DNA from: Pseudomonas orientalis
GTDB lineage: Bacteria > Pseudomonadota > Gammaproteobacteria > Pseudomonadales > Pseudomonadaceae
Assembly: GCF_022807995.1 (NCBI RefSeq)
Contig: NZ_CP094351.1
Span: forward strand, 2,325,001 to 2,389,000
DNA: 64,000 nt
Direction: 5' to 3'
Position 1 is the stretch's first letter. Every line of letters starts with the position of its first letter. The notes under the pieces are model-generated. The model made no database searches and had not been told where the DNA came from. It saw only the letters and a list, made by a program, of their open reading frames with translations. This document shows positions 53,936 to 62,886 of this stretch, one piece after another. A program made the translations under genes and the position numbers.

Positions 53936-53951
53936 CGTCCACCAACCTTTT

Positions 53952-54051
53952 TGTAGGAGCGAGCTTGCTCGCGAAAAGCGTCAACGATAACGTGTAGCGC
54001 CAGGTAAAACCTGTTGTTCTTGCGCTTCTCGCGAGCAAGCTCGCTCCTACA
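53952..54051. repeat. REPIN of the GTAGGAGCGAGCTTGCTCGC family
   Basis: Starts TGTAGGAGCGAGCTTGCTCG and ends in the inverted GCAAGCTCGCTCCTACA, 100 bases apart. It shares the internal CGTCAACGATAACG with the element at 38885-38997, so it is the second REPIN family here. It lies between divergent start codons, an unusual place for a REPIN. Confidence 0.88.
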
Positions 54052-54095
54052 GGGGTGTTAGAGTAGGGCCGCTCAGTTCGACCACAGGATCGCCC

Positions 54096-54911
54096 ATGAC
54101 TTTACCCTTTGTGAAGATGCACGCCCACGGCGACGACTTCATCATCATCGACCGCCGTGGCCAGCATAACCCCATTACCCCGGAGATCGCCCGGCGCCTG
54201 GGTGATCGGCACACCGGTATCGGTTTCAATCAGCTCGCCGTGATCCTCGACTGCGACGATGCCGCCGCCCGCGTGCAGTTCTGGAACACCGACGGCACAC
54301 CCCTGCAAACCTGCGGCAGCGCGACACGCGGCGTGGCTGACCGGCTGATGCATGAAACAGGCGCCCACGCCATCGTGCTGCGTACCGACCGAGGGTTGCT
54401 GACGTGCGTGCGCGTCAGTGGCCAGCGGGTCTCGATCGACATGGGCGCGCCTTCATTGGAATGGGCCGGCGTGCCGCTGGCCAGGGCGATGGACACCCGC
54501 GTGCTGCCTATCGACGGGGAGCCGGCCGCTTGCGGCATGGGCAATCCGCATTGTACGTTTTTCGTGGACGACATCGCCGTCGTCGATGTCGAAGCCGTGG
54601 GACCGGCCCTGGAACGTCACCCGCTGTTCCCGGCCAAAACCAATGTGCATTTTGTCCAGGTGCTCGACCGCAACCGCATCCGTCTGCGCATCTGGGAGCG
54701 CGGCGGTGGCGTGCCGTTGGGCTCCGGGTCGTGTTGCTGCGCGGCGGTGGTCAATGGCGTCAGGCGCGGGTTGCTCGATGACAAAGTGGAAGTGGAATGC
54801 GACGGCGGCACGCTGACGGTGCAATGGGACGGGCAGGGCGGGGTGGTGCTCACGGGCAGCGTCGAGCCGATCATGCAAGGTGCGGCGTACCTGCCTGGAA
54901 CGTCACGCTGA
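54096..54911 (+). CDS. Diaminopimelate-epimerase-like protein with altered active site
   Basis: 271 aa, the usual DapF length. The N-terminal and central parts match DapF (KMHAHGDDFIIID, NTDGTPLQTCGSATR, GMGNPHC). The first catalytic Cys is kept in TCGS. In the second catalytic loop, where DapF has ERG-x-G-E-T-L-A-C-G-S-G-A-C, this protein reads WERGGGVPLGSGSCCCAA: the catalytic Cys is Ser, and other conserved residues are changed. It is therefore likely to be a paralogue with another function, or inactive, rather than the lysine/peptidoglycan DapF. The ATG follows CAGGATC. Its 3' end overlaps the histidine-kinase gene by 41 bases on the other strand. Confidence 0.85.
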   Translation: MTLPFVKMHAHGDDFIIIDRRGQHNPITPEIARRLGDRHTGIGFNQLAVILDCDDAAARVQFWNTDGTPLQTCGSATRGVADRLMHETGAHAIVLRTDRGLLTCVRVSGQRVSIDMGAPSLEWAGVPLARAMDTRVLPIDGEPAACGMGNPHCTFFVDDIAVVDVEAVGPALERHPLFPAKTNVHFVQVLDRNRIRLRIWERGGGVPLGSGSCCCAAVVNGVRRGLLDDKVEVECDGGTLTVQWDGQGGVVLTGSVEPIMQGAAYLPGTSR

Positions 54912-56031
54912 AGGTGGTGCCGCGCGTCGCGCAAGAGTTCACCGCCACATCGCCGCCGTGCACCCTGGCCAGTTCGCGCACGATATACAGGCCCAGGCCC
55001 ACGCTGCGTACATCACTGCCCTGGTGGGTGCCGCGGGTCATGGGCTCGAACAGTACGGCCAGCAACGCCTCGGGAATCGCCGCGCCGTAGTTGTGCACCG
55101 ACACCTCGGCGCCCCTGGCACCCAGGCGCGAGGTGACAGTGATCGGCTGTTGCAGGTCACCGTAGGCCACGCTATTGGCGACCAGGTTGCCGATCACCTG
55201 CTGCACACGGTCGGCATCCAGGCACGCATCGCCACGGCCCTCGGCTTGGTGCACCAGCGTGGCCCTGGGGAAGGCCACCCGCAGTTCGTCCACGGCGCGA
55301 TGAATCACACTGTGCAAATCCAGCGGTTGGGCGCGGATGGTGATGCCGTGACCAACCCTGGCCTGGGTGAAGTCCAGCAGGTCGGCGATCATGCGCTGGG
55401 CACGTTCGGACGACTGACCGATATGCCCAAGCAACTGCTGCTCCTTGGGTGTGCGCTCGCCGCGTCGGAGAAAATCGGACGCCATGCGGATCGCGGTCAG
55501 GGGGTTCTTCAAGTCGTGGCTGACAATCGCCACCATCTGTTCGGCGAACAACGCGCGTTGCTGGGCAATGGCATAGGCCTCGCGCAATTCGGCCTGGGCC
55601 TGGTGCAGCGCCTGTTCGGTGGCGGTTTTTTCCTGAAGCAGCGCTTCGGCCAGCTTGCGTGCATTGAGCAGCTCGCGCTCGTACTTGTCGCGGTCGGTGG
55701 TGCCGAACAGCGCCAGGTCGTACACCACCTCGTCGTTCTGTTCACGTTTATGGGCGTTGAGCAGCACGGTCACTTTGTGGCCGTCTCGATGGCGAATGTC
55801 GAGCTTTACCTCGTTGACGCCGCCATGCATGCGCAGCATCGGCGCCAGATGGGTCTGGTAGAAAATCCGCCCGCCCATGGTCAGCAGGTCTTGAAAGCGT
55901 TGCCCGATCAGTTCGGCCGCGCCGAGGCCGAGCCAGTCGCTCAAGCGCTGATTGGCCTGCACAATCGTGCCGTCTTGCCGGGTTACCGCCAGGGCACAGG
56001 CGGCATTGTCGAACAGCGACTCAGCCGGCAC
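54871..56031 (-). CDS. PAS-domain sensor histidine kinase
   Basis: About 386 aa from a GTG that overlaps the upstream hydrolase stop; a GTG 60 bases earlier is the other option. N-terminal PAS (SLFDNAACALAVTRQDGT ... GGRIFYQTHLAPMLR), a coiled-coil, HisKA with the phospho-His in IVSHDLKNPL, and HATPase (GNLVANSVAY, then SVGLGLYIVREL). No receiver domain and no membrane helix, so it is a cytoplasmic kinase. No response regulator gene is in the window. The PAS resembles that of RsbP, and the gene follows an RsbQ-like hydrolase, so the pair probably senses an energy- or redox-linked ligand. Confidence 0.9.
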   Translation of the reverse strand: MPAESLFDNAACALAVTRQDGTIVQANQRLSDWLGLGAAELIGQRFQDLLTMGGRIFYQTHLAPMLRMHGGVNEVKLDIRHRDGHKVTVLLNAHKREQNDEVVYDLALFGTTDRDKYERELLNARKLAEALLQEKTATEQALHQAQAELREAYAIAQQRALFAEQMVAIVSHDLKNPLTAIRMASDFLRRGERTPKEQQLLGHIGQSSERAQRMIADLLDFTQARVGHGITIRAQPLDLHSVIHRAVDELRVAFPRATLVHQAEGRGDACLDADRVQQVIGNLVANSVAYGDLQQPITVTSRLGARGAEVSVHNYGAAIPEALLAVLFEPMTRGTHQGSDVRSVGLGLYIVRELARVHGGDVAVNSCATRGTTFSVTFQAGTPHLA

Positions 56032-56836
56032 TGGCGGCTGCCCACGGCGCCAGGAACCGATCCATGGCCGCCGCGCACGCCTGGGGCGCACTCATGTGCG
56101 GGCAATGGCCGATATTGTCCACCAGGTGATAAGTGCTGTTGGGCAACACGCTGTGCAGGTATTCGCCAACGGCCACGGGCGCGATCAAGTCGTCGCTCGA
56201 CTGCAGGATCAGTACGGGCGTGGTCAGGCCGATCACATCGTGGCGGTTGTCCGACAGAAAGGTTACCCGGGCAAATTGCTTGGCGATGTCGGGCTCGGTG
56301 CGGCAGAAACTCGCGGTCAGTTCGGCGCTCAGTTCCGGTTGTTCCGGGGCGCCCATGATCACCGGTGCCATGCTGCTGGACCAGCCGAGGTAGTTGCTGT
56401 CGAGGGTGTCGAGCAGGTCGTCGATGTCGTCGCGCTTGAAGCCGCCGACATAGTCGTCGGTGTCGATATAGCGCGGCGACGGGCCAATCATCACATGCGC
56501 CGCGACTCGCCCCGGCGCAAGGCGGTCAGCCAGGGTGCCGATCATTGCACTGACCGAGTGCCCCACCAGAATTACCGGGCCTTCGGCGCAGGCGTCGATA
56601 ATTTCGTTGAGATCGCGGGCATAGCCGTTCAACGTGCTGTATTTGTCTTTATCGAACGCGCTGAGGGCCGACAGGCCAGCACCGACCAAGTCATACAGGA
56701 CCACGCGGAAGCGTTCGCGAAAATGCGGCGCCAGGGCGTTCCACATCGCCTGGTTGCAGCCGAAGCCATGGGAAAACACCAAAGTCGAAGAGCCGTGGCC
56801 CATCACTCTGACATTGTTGCGGTGACGTAGGTCCAT
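56021..56836 (-). CDS. RsbQ-like alpha/beta hydrolase
   Basis: 271 aa. It looks closely like RsbQ: FSHGFGCNQAMWNALAP, VLYDLVGAGLS, nucleophile GHSVSAMIG, MIGPSPRYIDTDDYVGGF, acid SSDDLIAP and His in GHCPHMS. In Bacillus, RsbQ partners the PAS-domain phosphatase RsbP and supplies or processes its ligand. Here it overlaps a PAS histidine kinase, implying the same kind of two-protein sensor. The ATG is at 56836 with GTAGGT-like sequence upstream. It is the first gene of the pair. Confidence 0.9.
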   Translation of the reverse strand: MDLRHRNNVRVMGHGSSTLVFSHGFGCNQAMWNALAPHFRERFRVVLYDLVGAGLSALSAFDKDKYSTLNGYARDLNEIIDACAEGPVILVGHSVSAMIGTLADRLAPGRVAAHVMIGPSPRYIDTDDYVGGFKRDDIDDLLDTLDSNYLGWSSSMAPVIMGAPEQPELSAELTASFCRTEPDIAKQFARVTFLSDNRHDVIGLTTPVLILQSSDDLIAPVAVGEYLHSVLPNSTYHLVDNIGHCPHMSAPQACAAAMDRFLAPWAAASAG

Positions 56837-56967
56837 GGTGTTCTCGTAGATGGCTTAGTGCTATGCAGCGCAGCGGCAGTTTAGAGAGTCGCAGGCCCTG
56901 GGTCACGCGTTTGCGTGCAGATAAGGTAAAGTCGCCGCCTTCAGGAAGAAACTTCAGGTAACAACAC

Positions 56968-58167
56968 ATGATGGTGATTCTGCGGCAATCGGTCTTGAGC
57001 ATGTTGGTCCTGGTACTCGCCAGCCTGTCGATCACCGCCAGGGCCGACACCTCGCCTATCGGCGTTGCGCTTGACCAGCGGGTCATTGACCTGACCAACA
57101 CCCTCGACACGGACAGCGTCCAGCGCCTCAAGCGGCAACTGGCCGACCTGGAGCAGCGCAAAGGCGCGCAAGTCGCCGTATTGCTGGTGCCCAGCACCGG
57201 TGATACCGGCATCGAAGACTATGCCAACCAACTGTTCCGCGCCTGGAAGCTGGGGCGCAAGGACGTCGATGACGGCATCCTGCTGGTAGTGGCCAAGAAC
57301 GACCACACCCTGCGCATCGAAGTGGGCTACGGGCTGGAAGGCACGGTCACCGACCTGCTGGCCCATCGCATCATCGAAGAGCGCATCACCCCCGCTTTTC
57401 GCCAAGGTGACTTTGCCGGCGGTGTTCAACAGGGCGTGGACGCGCTGACGGTGCTGGTGGAGGGCGGCGACCTGCCCGAAGTGGCCGAGCGCGGGATCAA
57501 CCCGCAATTCATCGCGCTGCTGGCGGCGTTCGTTCTGGGTGGCCCGCTGGGTGTGCTGCTCGCCGCCGGCAAGTTACATTGGCGCAAGGCCTTGATCGCC
57601 GCGGTGGCGGCCGCGCTGTTGCTGACGCTGCTGGGCGGCGGGCGGGAATGGCCGATGTTTCTGTTTATCATACCGTTCACCTTGTTGATCGGCGGTGCCC
57701 TGTTTGGCGCATTGTGGCAGGTGCGGGCGCTGTTCTACGGCGTGATCGGGTTGTTGGTCTATATCGCCGCTCTGGTGGTGGCCGACCGCTACGTGGACGT
57801 CAGTTTTATCCATTGGCTGCTGTGGCCGGTGTGTGTGTTGGTGGTGCTGGGGTTGTACCTGGTGCTGCTGATGATCATGCGGCAGACCTGGAGGGCCAGC
57901 CGCACAGGTTTTGTCGTGCGACTGGTGGCGGCGGTCGTGGTGTATGGCGTGGCCGGGCTGGTGATCGATCATGGCCGCGACGGCTGGCTGCTGGCGTTTC
58001 CTATCGCGTCGTTTGTGGCATTGATTCTTTTCGGCAAGGTCGGCGAGGGCTCGGGGTCTGGGTCGAGCGGTGGCTCTGGTTCAAGCTCCAGCAGTTCCAG
58101 TTCCAGCAGCGGCTCGTCCGGTGGTGGTGGTTCCAGCGGTGGCGGCGGGGCTTCGGGGAGTTGGTAA
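56968..58167 (+). CDS. TPM-domain membrane protein (YgcG family)
   Basis: 399 aa. A signal peptide (ending SITARA) leads into a TPM domain in the periplasm (VIDLTNTLDTDSVQRLKRQLADLEQRKGAQVAVLL, GRKDVDDGILLVVAKNDHTLRIEVGYG). Several hydrophobic segments follow (about residues 180-340), then a long Ser/Gly-rich tail. Family function is uncertain (TPM/phosphatase-like, membrane stress or photosystem repair in plants). It has AGGTAACAACAC before ATG; a second ATG follows directly. It stands alone; REPIN after its end. Confidence 0.87.
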   Translation: MMVILRQSVLSMLVLVLASLSITARADTSPIGVALDQRVIDLTNTLDTDSVQRLKRQLADLEQRKGAQVAVLLVPSTGDTGIEDYANQLFRAWKLGRKDVDDGILLVVAKNDHTLRIEVGYGLEGTVTDLLAHRIIEERITPAFRQGDFAGGVQQGVDALTVLVEGGDLPEVAERGINPQFIALLAAFVLGGPLGVLLAAGKLHWRKALIAAVAAALLLTLLGGGREWPMFLFIIPFTLLIGGALFGALWQVRALFYGVIGLLVYIAALVVADRYVDVSFIHWLLWPVCVLVVLGLYLVLLMIMRQTWRASRTGFVVRLVAAVVVYGVAGLVIDHGRDGWLLAFPIASFVALILFGKVGEGSGSGSSGGSGSSSSSSSSSSGSSGGGGSSGGGGASGSW

Positions 58168-58196
58168 TGATGCCCATGGTGCCACTCAGATCCAAA

Positions 58197-58286
58197 TGTG
58201 GGAGGGGGCTTGCCCCCGATAGCAGTGGTTCAGTCAATACCTACAGTGACTGATACACCGCTATCGGGGGCAAGCCCCCTCCCACA
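58197..58286. repeat. REPIN after the TPM gene
   Basis: GTGGGAGGGGGCTTGC start and inverted GGGGGCAAGCCCCCTCCCACA end, 90 bases apart. It lies between convergent genes (TPM and the NCS1 permease). Confidence 0.9.
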
Positions 58287-58358
58287 GTTTTGACCGAGTT
58301 GGGCATGCCAGGTTGGTCGGATGCAGTTCTTTCAAAAACAGAAAACCGAGACTCTGTA

Positions 58359-59774
58359 TCAAACCCCACTCACCAACTTCCCTCCCTCCATCCGACGCTT
58401 ATACGCACTGTCCCGACTCGCCAACCAGAAGTACAACGGCGACGTCACCACCAATCCCACCACCCACGACAGGTCCGCGCCGTTGATGTGTTCGGAAATC
58501 GGTCCCACGTACAGCGGCGTGTTCATGAACGGAATCTGCACCGCGATCCCCACCGCATACGCCAGCAGCGCCTGGGGGTTGTACTTGCCGTAGATGCCGC
58601 CATCCACGCGGAAGATCGAGGCGATGTCGTATTGACCTTTGTGGATCGCGTAGAAGTCGATCAGGTTGATCGCGGTCCACGGCACCAGCACCACGAGCAG
58701 CACCAGCACCATGTCGACGAAGTGGCCGATGAAGTCCTTGGAGGCGAATACCGCCGCAATTGCGCAGGCCACCAGCACCACAATCGAGATCACCGCGCGG
58801 CTTTTCGCCGTGGGGATCCAGCGGTAGGCGAAGGTCTGCACCAGGGTGATGATCGACAGCACCGCGCCGTACAGATTGAGAGCGTTGTGGCTGATTACGC
58901 TGAGCAGAAACAGCACCAGCATCAAGGGGCCGATGGAACCGGTGGCGAGCTTGACCGCCTCCATGGTGTCCATGCCGACAGGCGTCGCAAGCACGGCGAC
59001 GGCGCCGAAGATGAACGCCAGGCTCGAACCCAGGGCCGATCCCAGGTAAGTGGTCCAGAAGGTTGCGGCGACGGGCACATCGGCCGGCAGGTAGCGCGAG
59101 TAATCCGAGACGTACGGCGCAAAAGCGATCTGCCACAGCGCGGCCAGGGACACGGTGGCCAGCCAACCGGAAATGTTGAAGCTGCCACGGGTCAAAAAGT
59201 CGCTGGTCTGCACATGGGTAAAGATGTAGCCGAAGCCCAGCACGATGCCGGCGCCCAGCACCCAGGTGCCAATCCGATTGAGTACATGAATGAAGCGATA
59301 GCCGATGATGCCAATGATCCCGGAGCCAATGGCGCCAATCACAATGCCGACCGGCACCGGTACCGCATCGACCACGCCGTGCAGGGACTTACCGGCCAGC
59401 ACAATATTGGAGGCGAAGAAGCCGATGTACATCACGCCGGCGATCACCACCACCAACAGCGCGCCAAGGGAGCCGAACTGGGCACGACTCTGGATCATTT
59501 GCGGAATGCCCATCTGCGGGCCCTGGGCCGAGTGCAGCGCCATCAACACGCCGCCGACCAAGTGGCCGACGAGGATGGCGACGATGCCCCACACCAGGTT
59601 GAGGTGGAACAGCTGCACACCCAGGGCGCCGGTGACGATCGGCAGCGGCGCGATGTTGCCGCCGAACCACAGGGTGAACAGGTCTCTTACCTTTCCATGG
59701 CGATCTTCCGGGGGCACGTATCCAATCGTGTGTTTTTCGATAAGCGGGGCGGAGGATGTTGCAGTGGTGACCAT
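58359..59774 (-). CDS. NCS1-family nucleobase/cation symporter (cytosine-permease-like)
   Basis: 471 aa from the ATG with TTGGAG seven bases upstream. About 12 membrane segments; NCS1 hallmarks are the N-terminal FTLWFGGNIAPLPIVTGALG, IPQMIQSRAQFGSLG and later APYVSDYSRYLP. It imports a nucleobase, hydantoin or vitamin-like ring compound with a cation. It is divergent from the LysR gene, with the ArgE/DUF1028/Rid/FAD-oxidoreductase operon on the far side, so it is the probable uptake step for that pathway's substrate. Confidence 0.9.
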   Translation of the reverse strand: MVTTATSSAPLIEKHTIGYVPPEDRHGKVRDLFTLWFGGNIAPLPIVTGALGVQLFHLNLVWGIVAILVGHLVGGVLMALHSAQGPQMGIPQMIQSRAQFGSLGALLVVVIAGVMYIGFFASNIVLAGKSLHGVVDAVPVPVGIVIGAIGSGIIGIIGYRFIHVLNRIGTWVLGAGIVLGFGYIFTHVQTSDFLTRGSFNISGWLATVSLAALWQIAFAPYVSDYSRYLPADVPVAATFWTTYLGSALGSSLAFIFGAVAVLATPVGMDTMEAVKLATGSIGPLMLVLFLLSVISHNALNLYGAVLSIITLVQTFAYRWIPTAKSRAVISIVVLVACAIAAVFASKDFIGHFVDMVLVLLVVLVPWTAINLIDFYAIHKGQYDIASIFRVDGGIYGKYNPQALLAYAVGIAVQIPFMNTPLYVGPISEHINGADLSWVVGLVVTSPLYFWLASRDSAYKRRMEGGKLVSGV

Positions 59775-60024
59775 GACGAGCTCCAAGGCAAGGTGAGTAC
59801 GTGGACGTACTTCGCTGTGCGCAGCAACGGCGGCGCTTTGTTGTTGGAGCGATCATCTGCAATGGACACGGGGAGGTAAATTAGTAAGTTTGTTGCTATA
59901 GACCTTAAAAAAAATATCTCGCGGCGATTTTTGCTCCGGTATGTTGCAGGGGCTCCAATTGCTGGAGAAAGCTGGTTTTTCCTGCACTGGTCTGGGGCAA
60001 AACACCCTGTTTTTCGGAGGCCCG

Positions 60025-60936
60025 ATGGCTGCCTACAACCTGCGCCAACTCAGATATTTCGTCACCACGGCCGACTGCGGCAGTGTCGCCGAGGCGTCGC
60101 GCAAGCTGTATATCGCCCAGCCGTCGGTTTCCACCGCGATCAAGCAGCTCGAAGACAGTTTCGGGGTGCAGCTGTTTATCCGGCATCACGCTCAGGGCGT
60201 GTCTCTGACCCCCAGCGGCGCGCGGTTCTATCGCAAGGCGCTGGAGCTGTTGCGGGTGGCCCATGAGTTCGAACAGAACGCCTTGGCCGACAATGATGTG
60301 GTAGCCGGGCAGATCGATATCGGCTGCTTTGAAACCGTGGCGCCGCTGTACCTGCCGCGTTTGATCGCCGGCTTCAAGGCGCGTTGGCCGGGGGTGGAGA
60401 TCCGTATACGCGATGGTGAACAACAGGAGCTGGTGCAGGCGCTGACCGCCGGCACCATCGACGTGGCGATGCTGTTCGAACACGATCTGGGCGGTTCCAT
60501 CGAAACCATCCCCTTGATGCCGCCGCAGCAGCCGTACGCGTTGTTGCCGGCCGATCATCGCTTTGCGCGGCAGGCCAAAGTGTCGTTGGCAGACCTGGTA
60601 CTGGAACCGATGATTCTGCTGGACGTGCTGCCCAGCCGGACCTACTTCGTGAGCATCTTTGAAGAACGCGGGTTGACGCCGAATATCGTGTTCAGCTCGC
60701 CGTCGATCGAGATGGTGCGCGGGATGGTGGGGCGGGGGTTCGGGTTTTCGATATTGGTGACCAAACCGTTCAGCGAGTACACCTATGATGGGCAGAAGGT
60801 GGTGTGTATTCCGTTGATGGAAACTGTCACCGGCTCCGGGTTGTCGGCCGTGTGGCTCAAGCGCGCACCGCTGACCAAACCGGTGCAGTTGTTCGTCGAT
60901 TACTGCCGCGAAGAACTGGCACGATTACTCGGATAA
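60025..60936 (+). CDS. LysR-family transcriptional regulator
   Basis: 303 aa from the ATG after CGGAGG. N-terminal winged helix (NLRQLRYFVTTADCGSVAEASRKLYIAQPSVSTAIKQLE) and a C-terminal binding domain (GQIDIGCFETVAPLYLPRL). It is divergent from the NCS1 permease and convergent with the deacylase operon, which makes it the likely regulator of both. Its ligand is presumably the nitrogen compound imported and degraded here. Confidence 0.9.
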   Translation: MAAYNLRQLRYFVTTADCGSVAEASRKLYIAQPSVSTAIKQLEDSFGVQLFIRHHAQGVSLTPSGARFYRKALELLRVAHEFEQNALADNDVVAGQIDIGCFETVAPLYLPRLIAGFKARWPGVEIRIRDGEQQELVQALTAGTIDVAMLFEHDLGGSIETIPLMPPQQPYALLPADHRFARQAKVSLADLVLEPMILLDVLPSRTYFVSIFEERGLTPNIVFSSPSIEMVRGMVGRGFGFSILVTKPFSEYTYDGQKVVCIPLMETVTGSGLSAVWLKRAPLTKPVQLFVDYCREELARLLG

Positions 60937-60949
60937 ACACAGGGTCCAA

Positions 60950-61038
60950 TGTGGGAGGGGGCTTGCCCCCGATTACGGTGGATCAGCTACAGATAAGTTG
61001 ACCGATACACCGCTATCGGGGGCAAGCCCCCTCCCACA
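60950..61038. repeat. REPIN between convergent LysR and deacylase genes
   Basis: GTGGGAGGGGGCTTGC to inverted GGGGGCAAGCCCCCTCCCACA, 89 bases apart, same family as the arrays. Placed between two stop codons, it probably ends both transcripts. Confidence 0.9.
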
Positions 61039-61055
61039 GTTGATTGTTGGTGCGT

Positions 61056-62201
61056 TCAGATGCGTAGCCAGTCCAGCATCCGCTGCAGCATTGCGTCGCA
61101 GCCGCGGAGCTGTTGCAGGCTCACGAATTCATCCGGCTTGTGCCCCTGACCCATGCTCCCCGGCCCGCACACCACGGTGGGAATGCCCACTGCATCAAAC
61201 AGCCCGCCTTCGGTACCAAACGCCACGGTGCCAAACTCCCTGGAACCTGAAAACGCCGCAATCAGCTCGGCGGCCTGGCTGCGCTCATCGGTGACCAGGC
61301 CCGGGTAGGCCGACAACTCGGTGAATTGGATCGAACTCTGCCGGCTCACGGCCTGCATGCGTGGCAGTACCTCGTGCATGGCGTAGGCTTGCAACGCCTC
61401 GGCCACTTCACCCGGATCCGTCGAGGGCAGGGCACGTATTTCAAAATCAAACCGGCAATCGGCCGGCACGATATTCAGGGCCTTGCCGCCGCTGATCACC
61501 CCGGTTTGCACGGTGCTGAACGGCGGGTCGAAGCGTGGGTCCTGGTGCGCGCGCAAGCGTTGGCCGATGCGCCCCAGTTCGCCGATCAACTCGGCGGCAT
61601 GCTCGATCGCATTCACCCCCGAGGGCGCATACGCCGAGTGACACGCCTGCCCATGCACATCGCAGCGCATCGCCAGTTTGCCCTTGTGGCCGAGCACCGG
61701 TTTGAGCTCGGTCGGCTCGCCGATCATGCACAGCATCGGCTTCACCGGACGTTGCGCCAGCACGCCAAGCAGCGAGCGCACACCGAGGCAGCCGACTTCT
61801 TCGTCGTAAGACAGGGCGATGTGCACCGGCAGGCGCAACGGCGCCTTGACCAGTTCCGGCACCAGCGCCAGCACGCAGGCGATATAGCCCTTCATGTCGG
61901 CGGTGCCACGGCCGTACAGCTTGCCGTCACGCTCGGTCAGTTGAAACGGTGGCAGCGTCCAGGGTTGCCCGTCCACCGGCACCACGTCGGTATGCCCCGA
62001 CAGCACAATGCCGGGCAGCGCAACCGGGCCGACGCTGGCAAACAGGTTGGCCTTGTTGCGCGATTCGTTGTAGATCAACTCACTGGCCACGCCGAAGCCC
62101 GCCAGGTAATCGCGCACGAACTCGATCAACTGCAGGTTGGATTCGCGGCTGGTGGTATCGAACCCCACCAGCGTCTGCAGAAGGTCGCGGCTGCGGCTCA
62201 T
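61056..62201 (-). CDS. M20 deacylase (acetylornithine-deacetylase/ArgE-like)
   Basis: 381 aa. M20 zinc ligands: SGHTDVVPVDG (His, Asp), GRGTADMKG (Asp), SYDEEVGCLG (Glu-Glu), IGEPTEL (Glu) and a late GQGHKPDEF (His). No signal peptide, so cytoplasmic. It removes an acyl group from an amide; in this operon, probably an intermediate released by the oxidoreductase. Its ATG overlaps the DUF1028 stop (ATGA), so translation is coupled. It is last in the operon. Confidence 0.9.
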   Translation of the reverse strand: MSRSRDLLQTLVGFDTTSRESNLQLIEFVRDYLAGFGVASELIYNESRNKANLFASVGPVALPGIVLSGHTDVVPVDGQPWTLPPFQLTERDGKLYGRGTADMKGYIACVLALVPELVKAPLRLPVHIALSYDEEVGCLGVRSLLGVLAQRPVKPMLCMIGEPTELKPVLGHKGKLAMRCDVHGQACHSAYAPSGVNAIEHAAELIGELGRIGQRLRAHQDPRFDPPFSTVQTGVISGGKALNIVPADCRFDFEIRALPSTDPGEVAEALQAYAMHEVLPRMQAVSRQSSIQFTELSAYPGLVTDERSQAAELIAAFSGSREFGTVAFGTEGGLFDAVGIPTVVCGPGSMGQGHKPDEFVSLQQLRGCDAMLQRMLDWLRI

Positions 62202-62875
62202 CGCTCGTCCCCGGCCACGCCGTAGCCGGGCGAGCGGTCGGGCGCGAGGGCGCGGTCGATATAGTCCTGCACTTGCGGGCGGTACGCGTTCCAGAGGGTT
62301 TGCAGTTCAGCTATGGGCGCTTCATCGGCCCAGTCCACGCGCAAGTTGATGATCGGCCAGGTCAGTTCGCCCACCACCACCAGCGCGGCCGAATGCACCG
62401 GCCCGGCTTCGCCGCCGGCGGCGATGGTGGCATGCATGGCCGCCAGCAAGCGGTCGGCCAACTGGCCTTCGGCGTGTTCGAAGGCCTGGACCATCGCTTC
62501 GATCACCCCTCGGTCAGCGAGCATATTGCCCGCCGCCACGCATTGCTCGCCCGACAGGGCATTGTGGGTGCCCAGGGTTTCGCTGCCGCTGAAATGCACG
62601 CTGCGGCCCAGGTGATCGATCGCGGTGAGTTGCCGGTATTGACTGTAGCCGTTGCGCGTCAAGGCGGTGTCGATGGCATCGGCAGGCGGGAGGCCTTGCT
62701 CGAGCAAATCGAGCACTTCGGGGCCGAGGGCCGGCAAGGTGATGTTCTGGGTGGACACCGCGCCCACCCCCGGGCGCAGCCATGGGCAGCGGGCGCCCAC
62801 GGCGATGCTTGATGAGCTGATGGCGATGCCCAACTGGCCGGTGTCCGGGCAGCGGCCGACGATTGAAAAGGTCAT
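62198..62875 (-). CDS. DUF1028-family protein
   Basis: 225 aa from the ATG with GGAGGCG upstream. The family start is plain: MTFSIVGRCPDTGQLGIAISSSSIAVGARCPW, then GAVSTQNITLPALGPEVLDLLEQG. DUF1028 proteins resemble Ntn hydrolases and are thought to be amidase-like. It lies between Rid and ArgE-type genes, overlapping the latter by four bases, which suggests that it cleaves an amide in the same pathway. Confidence 0.88.
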   Translation of the reverse strand: MTFSIVGRCPDTGQLGIAISSSSIAVGARCPWLRPGVGAVSTQNITLPALGPEVLDLLEQGLPPADAIDTALTRNGYSQYRQLTAIDHLGRSVHFSGSETLGTHNALSGEQCVAAGNMLADRGVIEAMVQAFEHAEGQLADRLLAAMHATIAAGGEAGPVHSAALVVVGELTWPIINLRVDWADEAPIAELQTLWNAYRPQVQDYIDRALAPDRSPGYGVAGDER

Positions 62876-62886
62876 GGTTCGCCTCC

